In this document: piece after piece, positions 12,800-17,062 of the stretch
Position numbering within the stretch: position 1 is the first letter of the stretch
Layout: each line of letters opens with the position of its first letter
From: JBHGYD01 sp041920415
Lineage (GTDB): Bacteria > Bacillota > Bacilli > Bacillales > Anoxybacillaceae
DNA length: 17,062 nt
Reading direction: 5' to 3'
NCBI GenBank assembly: GCA_041920415.1
Contig: JBHGYD010000029.1
Span: 1-17,062 of the forward strand
Position numbers and translations under genes: made by a program
Notes under the pieces: model-generated
Seen by the model: only the letters and a program-made list of their open reading frames with translations
The model's database searches: none
Told to the model about the DNA's origin: nothing

Positions 12800-14203
12800 A
12801 TGAATTTACTTCAAAAAAAGTCAATTACTCACTTGTTAAGTCAAAAGAAAACATTGCAGAAAACACTAGGTGCCTATGATTTAATATTGCTTGGTATTGG
12901 AGCGATTGTTGGGATCGGCATTCTTGTGGTGACAGGTGTCGCAGCAGCAAATGATGCAGGTCCTTCGATTATCTTTTCGTTCATGCTGGCAGCATTGGTG
13001 TGTGGATTTGTAGCGTTTTGTTATGCAGAAATAGCATCGACTCTTCCTGTTTCCGGCGGTGTCTATACATACGCTTATGTGACAATTGGGGAAGTAGTTG
13101 CGTATTTAATAGGATGGACTCAACTTTTAATTTATGTTTTGTCCGTTGCAGCAGTGGCAAATGGATGGTCTGCGTATTTTCGCTCATTGTTAGAAGAATT
13201 TCATTTGCATATCCCGAAAATGCTAAGTGCAGTACCTCAGCAAGGCGGAATGGTGAACTTGCCGGCTGTCTGCATAATTTTACTTATGACATGGGTGCTG
13301 TCAAAAGGTGTGCAAGAAAGTAAGAAAGTGAATAATACGATGGTAGCCATCAAATTATCCATCATTTTATTATTTATTATTATCGGAATATTCTATGTTC
13401 GACCAGGAAATTGGGATCCATTCATGCCGTTTGGGTGGAAAGGAATTCTCGCAGGAACTGCTACTGTGTTCTTTGCATTTTTAGGGTTTGATGCAGTTGC
13501 AACTGCGGCAGAAGAAGTGAAAAAACCGCAGCGTGATTTGCCAATCGGCATTATTGTTTCTTTAGTTGTGTGCACTCTTTTATACGTTATTGTTTGCTTA
13601 GTTTTAACAGGAATGGTTCCATATCATTTATTAAATGTTTCCGACGCGATGGCATTTGCGCTTCATACAGTCGGACAAAATTTTGCTGCAGGAGTTATAT
13701 CAGTTGGAGCAATTGCCGGCATTACAACAGTTATATTTGTTTATCTTTATGCAACAGTGCGCGTTCTGTTCTCTATGAGTCGCGATCGTTTACTACCAAC
13801 ATCGTTCTCAGTAGTTCATTCACACTCCCAAGCACCTGTTTTTTCGACATGGATTGCAGGATTTACTGGAGCAGCAATTGCTGGATTTATTGATTTGAGA
13901 GCATTGTCCAACTTAATCAATATTGGTGCTTTGTTAACATTTGTGATGGTTGCCTTGTCCGTTATTGTACTGCGCAAAACACATCCAAATCTGCAAAGAG
14001 GATTTAGAACACCGCTAGTTCCGTATCTTCCAATTTTGACGATTGCGTGTTGTATCTTCTTAATGACTCGCCTTGCGCTTGAAGCGTGGTTGTATTTCTG
14101 CATTTGGATAATTATAGGTTTAAGTATTTATTTTATCTATAGAACGAAGCGCCAAAAAGATTCATACCAAGCGCAAGCGAATATGATGAAAAAAGCAAAC
14201 TAG
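12800..14203 (+). CDS. APC-superfamily amino-acid permease (CAT subfamily, YfnA/GkApcT-like)
   Basis: A 467-residue transporter with about 12 membrane helices, normal for the family. The start MNLLQKKSI is preceded by AGAGGAG at good spacing. The first helix has the unwound substrate-binding motif LGIGAIVGIGILVVTGVAA. Other family marks are FCYAEIASTLPVSGGVYTYA, ATVFFAFLGFDAVATAAEEV, KKPQRDLPIGI and SMSRDRLLPTSF. It closely resembles the Geobacillus kaustophilus cationic amino-acid transporter GkApcT and B. subtilis YfnA. It therefore probably imports amino acids with protons, but the exact substrate cannot be read from the sequence. The usual first motif is GIGAIVGTGIF, and here Ile replaces the Thr that follows the Gly, a possible change in specificity. 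The gene appears to stand alone between IS remnants, with its own promoter. Confidence 0.92.
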   Translation: MNLLQKKSITHLLSQKKTLQKTLGAYDLILLGIGAIVGIGILVVTGVAAANDAGPSIIFSFMLAALVCGFVAFCYAEIASTLPVSGGVYTYAYVTIGEVVAYLIGWTQLLIYVLSVAAVANGWSAYFRSLLEEFHLHIPKMLSAVPQQGGMVNLPAVCIILLMTWVLSKGVQESKKVNNTMVAIKLSIILLFIIIGIFYVRPGNWDPFMPFGWKGILAGTATVFFAFLGFDAVATAAEEVKKPQRDLPIGIIVSLVVCTLLYVIVCLVLTGMVPYHLLNVSDAMAFALHTVGQNFAAGVISVGAIAGITTVIFVYLYATVRVLFSMSRDRLLPTSFSVVHSHSQAPVFSTWIAGFTGAAIAGFIDLRALSNLINIGALLTFVMVALSVIVLRKTHPNLQRGFRTPLVPYLPILTIACCIFLMTRLALEAWLYFCIWIIIGLSIYFIYRTKRQKDSYQAQANMMKKAN

Positions 14204-14301
14204 AAAAACAGGATAATCATAAGTTATAAATAGGATTCTGGTACAAAAAATCTCTGCAGCGTGGACATACTGATACTATCTATCAATCTAGAAAAAGGAT
14301 G
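14204..14301. other. Permease 3' flank and probable left end of the IS6-family remnant
   Basis: The sequence GGATTCTGGTACAAAAAATC (14231-14250) resembles the GGTTCTG(T/G)TGCAAA terminal repeat of IS6/IS240-type elements and lies about 70 bases before the transposase start. No matching right end was found in the window, and there is no clear terminator after the permease. Confidence 0.35.
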
Positions 14302-14744
14302 ATGTTCAGTGCAGAGAAGCAAAATTTATTCAAATAGAAGCGTTAACAGCCTAATATTATTTGGTTAACGGTGAGATGGTACTTGCGGTACAATCTTAGT
14401 TTTGTGATTTTGTGGGAATGATGGAGGAACGTGGTTTATCCATCTCACACAACGATTATGCGTTGGGTTCATCCGTACGGACCTGAATTGTATTAGAGAA
14501 TCCGTCATCACTCAAGCAAACGAATGACTCGTGGAGAGTCGATGAAACCTATTTCAAGGCAAAAGTGGAATGGAAGTACCTGTCTTGTGCAGTGGATTTC
14601 AAAAGAAACACCATTGATTTTTACCTAAAGTAAAATATAAGAGATAAATAAGCAGCCAAGCGCTTTTTAAGAAAGCCTTGGCTGTTTCTCATATTTGTAA
14701 ACCAAGTGTCATCACAGTCGATAAGGAATCTGGCTTACCCTGAC
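14302..14744 (+). pseudogene. IS6-family (IS240-like) transposase remnant, many stops and frameshifts
   Basis: From ATG 14302 the frame gives MFSAEKQNLFK, two stops, then QPNIIWLTVRWYLRYNLSF, the typical IS6 N-terminal part. In other frames it continues as ISHTTIMRWVHPYGPELY (the helix-turn-helix segment), then VDETYFKAKVEWKYLSCAVD (first catalytic Asp) and RNTIDFYLK with a stop. Next come AAKRFLRK and, after a shift, ALAVSHICKPSVITVDK (second catalytic Asp). It fades out near 14744, before the RSMLGFKSF-type C-terminus. At least four stops and three frame changes show an old inactive copy. An apparent hairpin at 14653-14684 lies inside the former coding sequence and is not treated as a terminator. 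Confidence 0.8.
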
Positions 14745-15084
14745 TAATACAAAAATAATAGTCCTAATTTAAACGAAATTTTTCACATTTTTGTCCCTTT
14801 CTTATCAGCATACTCCCCTCTATATAATAACCAACAAATGTAGAGAAAATGTGCAGAAAAAATTAGCTATATTTTTATCATTTTCGGATCCTTATAAAAA
14901 ATAAGAAGAACTGATAGAAAATTCATCGGTTCACGTTTAGTCTCTACCAGTTCCTCCTCCCTATTCATGGAGTATTTTTTATCATATCAACAATTTTTGA
15001 TATTGCACCTTGTGAACAACTCGCAAGGTGGATCTTAGAAGCTAAAATCGGAAATAAGCAACGATAATTAGCATACGGATGATT
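14745..15084. other. Gap between IS6 and IS3 remnants
   Basis: An AT-rich stretch with no start codon plus ribosome site combination on either strand. A minus-strand frame entering from the IS3 remnant stays open down to 14965, reading NHPYANYRCLFPILASKIHL and beyond, but resembles nothing I know. The short dyad CACCTTG-TGAACAACTCG-CAAGGTG (15006-15030) is present. I see no other feature. Confidence 0.3.
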
Positions 15085-15306
15085 CAATCCTAGTCCCTCC
15101 TTTCGATTTCGAGTAAATAATTTCTCCTCGGTGCTTGGTTTCCCTATTGCAGTCAAAAGCAACTGGAATCGGTGATATAAGCTTTCCCCCATCGCTACAC
15201 AAGATTCGAACTAATCTCTTAGCTATTAATGCTTTATTTCCGACTTATAATATGCTTCTTTGACTACTTGCAGTTTAAATTCCTTAGAATGATTTCTTCG
15301 TTTCAT
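15085..15306 (-). pseudogene. IS3-family OrfA (helix-turn-helix transposase subunit) remnant
   Basis: ATG 15304-15306 begins MKRRNHSKEFKLQVVKEA, the classic start of IS3-family OrfA. The expected next segment GNKALIAKR is present one frame over. ISSNLV and RW-KAY (one stop between them) follow in the third frame, completing the helix-turn-helix. A later stretch, PSTEEKLFTRNRKE, is in yet another frame. OrfA normally has about 90-100 codons with a leucine zipper, followed by OrfB carrying the DDE domain. Neither the zipper nor OrfB is seen. Upstream (about 15340-15378) a T-rich segment and ATTAGCCCCCTAATGAATTG probably mark the element's end. It is dead. Confidence 0.6.
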
Positions 15307-15394
15307 GTATGTCAAAAACCCCCTTCATTGGTCACTAAAAAACCTTATCGTGTCTCCAATTCATTAGGGGGCTAATGAGCATAAAAAGAACGAT

Positions 15395-15478
15395 TCACTC
15401 TCCTACCCTATTTTTAAAATTCATAAAATAACGTGCAGAATATGAAAGGAAGCCGAGCATAATAGCTGCTATCGGTAG
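15395..15478 (-). other. 27-codon open extension in frame after the TauE/SafE stop
   Basis: Directly after the TGA of the permease gene (15479-15481) the same frame stays open for 27 codons, reading LPIAAIMLGFLSYSARYFMN and FKNRVGE, then TGA. It looks like a real amphipathic or membrane helix with a positive end. It could be the true C-terminal end of the permease cut off by a TGA mutation, or a tiny separate gene starting at the internal ATG (MLGFLSYSARYF), which has no clear ribosome site. Confidence 0.35.
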
Positions 15479-16222
15479 TCAAGTAATCTTGAATAATACT
15501 TGTCCTATTAGCAAAAAAATGATGGTAATTAGTAAATATTTAGCGAACTTTAACGGAACCTTAGGTAATGCAATTAATCCAATTTGAGATCCTACTGCTG
15601 ACCCTATGGCCATCGCAATAGCATAATGCCATTGCACAAATCCTGTTTGATAAAATACAATAAATGCTCCAAGACAACTTCCTAGGATCAAAACTCTCGT
15701 AAGCTGAACCGCTTTCGTATAAGTATTTTTTCGATGCATATAGTATAAGATCCCAAAGGTTGAAGATCCCGGTCCAAATCCTCCATCATAAGCAGCTATA
15801 AAGAAAGGCATAATATTACTAATAATACTAGTATCTTTATCCGTTTCCTTAACAGAAGACACCCATTGCTTGTTTTTTATCGTAACAATTAACGCAAATA
15901 TTAGTAAGACTAAGGCAATGATATTCATAGTCTGTTCTGTCATGCTGGAGGTAATTAGTGCGCCGCTAATTCCTCCAGTAAGAGCAATACAGACATTCAT
16001 AACTATCGTTTTTCCACTTAGATGTTTATTTTTTAATAAGTACGATACGCTTGTCAGTGCAGCAACTCCTGATGAAAACTTATTGGTTGCAATACCAATT
16101 TGAATCGGTATTCCTACAAGCATCATAGCTGGTAAAGTAATTAATCCTCCTCCACCAGCTAACGTTCCTATAAAGGAAGATACAATTCCTATCCCTATTA
16201 AAGTAAAAAACAGTGTGTCCAA
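15479..16222 (-). CDS. TauE/SafE-family (sulfite/anion exporter-like) membrane permease
   Basis: A 247-residue membrane protein with about eight helices, the usual size. The start is TTG 16220-16222, six bases after GAGGGG. Family marks are the first repeat GIVSSFIGTLAGGGGLITLPAM with GIPIQIGIATNKFSSGVAAL, and the second repeat FFIAAYDGGFGPGSSTFGIL followed by AVQLTRVLILGSCLGAF. This tandem arrangement with AGGGG and DGGFGPGS loops is diagnostic. Members export or import small anions such as sulfite, sulfoacetate or taurine breakdown products, or act in cysteine metabolism. The substrate cannot be predicted here, and no sulfur gene is beside it. An extended -10 promoter lies about 40 bases upstream. 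The stop may be premature, as described for the extension at 15395-15478. Confidence 0.88.
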   Translation of the reverse strand: MDTLFFTLIGIGIVSSFIGTLAGGGGLITLPAMMLVGIPIQIGIATNKFSSGVAALTSVSYLLKNKHLSGKTIVMNVCIALTGGISGALITSSMTEQTMNIIALVLLIFALIVTIKNKQWVSSVKETDKDTSIISNIMPFFIAAYDGGFGPGSSTFGILYYMHRKNTYTKAVQLTRVLILGSCLGAFIVFYQTGFVQWHYAIAMAIGSAVGSQIGLIALPKVPLKFAKYLLITIIFLLIGQVLFKIT

Positions 16223-16258
16223 GATAATCCCCTCATCTCAAAATTCAATGTTATGTAA

Positions 16259-16267
16259 ATTTTACCA
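16259..16267 (-). promoter_or_regulatory. Extended -10 element, probable TauE/SafE permease promoter
   Basis: TGG-TAAAAT on the minus strand, with transcription expected to begin near 16252, about 30 bases before the UUG start and upstream of the GAGGGG ribosome site. The -35 region (GTTTTC) is weak, which an extended -10 can offset. Confidence 0.35.
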
Positions 16268-16560
16268 TATTTAGATTTAGAGAAAACGAAATTTAAGTGT
16301 ATATCATATTTATGTGAGGTTAACACAACATAGATTATGTAAACTCAACTATTCAATGATACAATAAACTCATTGTAATCTGTTATCTCACCAAATAAAT
16401 AGGATCTACCAACTAGTTTTATTTAGCTGTTACTATTCATTTGTTTGAATGCTAATCGTTCTATTTCTATATTTAATTCCCCTTCTTCTTAGTTTTTCGA
16501 CACTAAAATCTATCCCTTTAAAGTAAACTTGTCGTCATCTATACAATAATGAAATCGTTC

Positions 16561-16569
16561 TGGTAAAAT
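16561..16569 (+). promoter_or_regulatory. Extended -10 element upstream of the unknown membrane gene
   Basis: TGG-TAAAAT on the plus strand, about 70 bases before the start codon at 16641. No clear -35 is present (ATACAA at the 17-base spacing). Confidence 0.3.
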
Positions 16570-16640
16570 ATATCAAGAAAACGAAGTCTGATTGCTTATT
16601 AGTTGATTGAATCACAACAAGAATCCTTAGGGGGATGAAA

Positions 16641-16928
16641 ATGTCAGTTAACATAGAGGAAAAAGAAAAGAGAACTTTTTGGCAATGGGTTAGCTTACTT
16701 ATGCCCTACATATATACTGGTGGAATCGTGTTAATCAGTGGATGGATGCTAGTTGCGCTTCTCATCGTAGGCATTCAAACGATAAGTGACAACCCAAAAT
16801 CCTTATTACTTCAAGGAAAAACTGCAACTACAGAAGCAATGAAAACAGAAAAAAGTGTAGATAGTCCACCTTCAAAGACAGACAACGAAACCTGGATAGA
16901 CATTGTTGTTAAGCCGATTACTATATAA
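16641..16928 (+). CDS. Unidentified single-pass membrane protein (95 aa)
   Basis: ATG 16641 is chosen because AGGGGG ends six bases upstream. An ATG two codons earlier directly abuts that site. The protein has a short charged N-terminus (VNIEEKEKRTFWQW), a long hydrophobic segment (about residues 15-45: LMPYIYTGGIVLISGWMLVA and LLIVGIQTI), and then a polar Ser/Thr/Lys/Asp-rich tail ending WIDIVVKPITI. This suggests one membrane helix and a flexible extracellular or cytoplasmic tail. I do not recognise a family. The next start codon lies 85 bases downstream on the same strand, so the two may be cotranscribed. Confidence 0.6.
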   Translation: MSVNIEEKEKRTFWQWVSLLMPYIYTGGIVLISGWMLVALLIVGIQTISDNPKSLLLQGKTATTEAMKTEKSVDSPPSKTDNETWIDIVVKPITI

Positions 16929-17013
16929 ATTCAGTTTGAAATTCCGACATGTATAATCAACATGTATCCTTGTCTATACTGCTCCTAAGAGGATCAATCA
17001 AAGGAGCGGATGA

Positions 17014-17062
17014 ATGATGAAGAAAAAAGGATTACAAATTACGAACGATCATGGTTGGACCA
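17014..17062 (+). CDS. Start of a gene running off the window
   Basis: AAAGGAG (17000-17006) lies seven bases before ATG 17014, which begins MMKKKGLQITNDHGWT and is open to the end. An overlapping frame from ATG 17010 (MNDEEKRITNYERSWLD) is also open but only three bases from the ribosome site, so it is less likely. Too little is present to name a product. Confidence 0.4.
   Translation, partial: MMKKKGLQITNDHGWT

Larger units (their letters stand above)
16223..16640. other. Divergent intergenic region between the TauE/SafE permease and the unknown membrane gene
   Basis: An AT-rich 418-base spacer. It holds an extended -10 TGGTAAAAT on each strand (minus 16267-16259, plus 16561-16569), but neither has a good -35. 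I see no RNA gene, repeat or further coding frame. Confidence 0.4.

Noticed and set aside
12981..14103. Several frames of 60-107 codons on both strands inside the permease gene
   Set aside because: They are shadows of the permease frame, with unusual amino-acid composition and no start signals.
14653..14684. CAGCCAAG...CTTGGCTG hairpin as a terminator
   Set aside because: It falls inside the recognisable coding sequence of the IS6 transposase remnant (AAKRFLRK to ALAVSH).
14965..15192. 75-codon minus-strand ORF as a gene
   Set aside because: It overlaps the IS3 orfA remnant in another frame, has no ribosome site and resembles no family.
16950..16970. Repeated ACATGTAT
   Set aside because: Two 8-base copies are too short to support a repeat or CRISPR claim.

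Overview
The window looks like accessory chromosomal DNA from a low-GC, endospore-forming Bacillaceae. The evidence is strong Shine-Dalgarno sites, UUG starts, and several Bacillus-type proteins: YugS and YugP, thioredoxin-coupled ArsC, a YfnA/GkApcT-like permease, and DUF2933. Relatives such as Anoxybacillus, Parageobacillus or Aeribacillus are plausible, but the species cannot be fixed from the sequence alone.

Layout. Positions 1-775 are the left part of an IS200/IS605-family element with a tnpB running off the window. Positions 840-5048 are a minus-strand block: a secreted TolB-like propeller protein, several small membrane or hypothetical genes (most broken by one-base homopolymer indels) and a lipoprotein polysaccharide deacetylase. 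Positions 5346-6860 are a plus-strand pair, a secreted protein with a GHFCIHFWGSTTH signature followed closely by a YkuD L,D-transpeptidase. Positions 7140-9677 are minus strand: an intact CNNM/CBS transporter (probably yugS), a degraded yugP metallopeptidase lacking its zinc site, a 38-codon ORF and a fragment of odhB. Positions 10230-11672 are an arsR-aqpS-arsC arsenic operon that has an aquaglyceroporin where an efflux pump would be expected. Positions 11844-12655 hold a frameshifted DUF2933 gene fused to a truncated IS256-family element. Positions 12800-14203 encode an APC amino-acid permease. Positions 14231-15380 are remains of an IS6-family and an IS3-family element. Positions 15479-16222 encode a TauE/SafE permease, and 16641 to the end holds an unidentified membrane protein and the start of another gene.

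How the genes may work together. The arsenic operon is the one clear multi-gene system: ArsR would sense arsenite, ArsC would reduce arsenate, and the AqpS-type channel would let arsenite leave down its gradient. The secreted-protein/L,D-transpeptidase pair and the deacetylase lipoprotein are envelope functions. The rest is separate housekeeping-type transporters among decayed genes.

The most striking overall features are remnants of four different IS families in 17 kb, and at least seven genes whose frames are each restored by adding or removing one base in a homopolymer run. The second pattern may be real decay or a sequencing artefact. I did not find a CRISPR array, tRNA, rRNA or a clearly new defence system.
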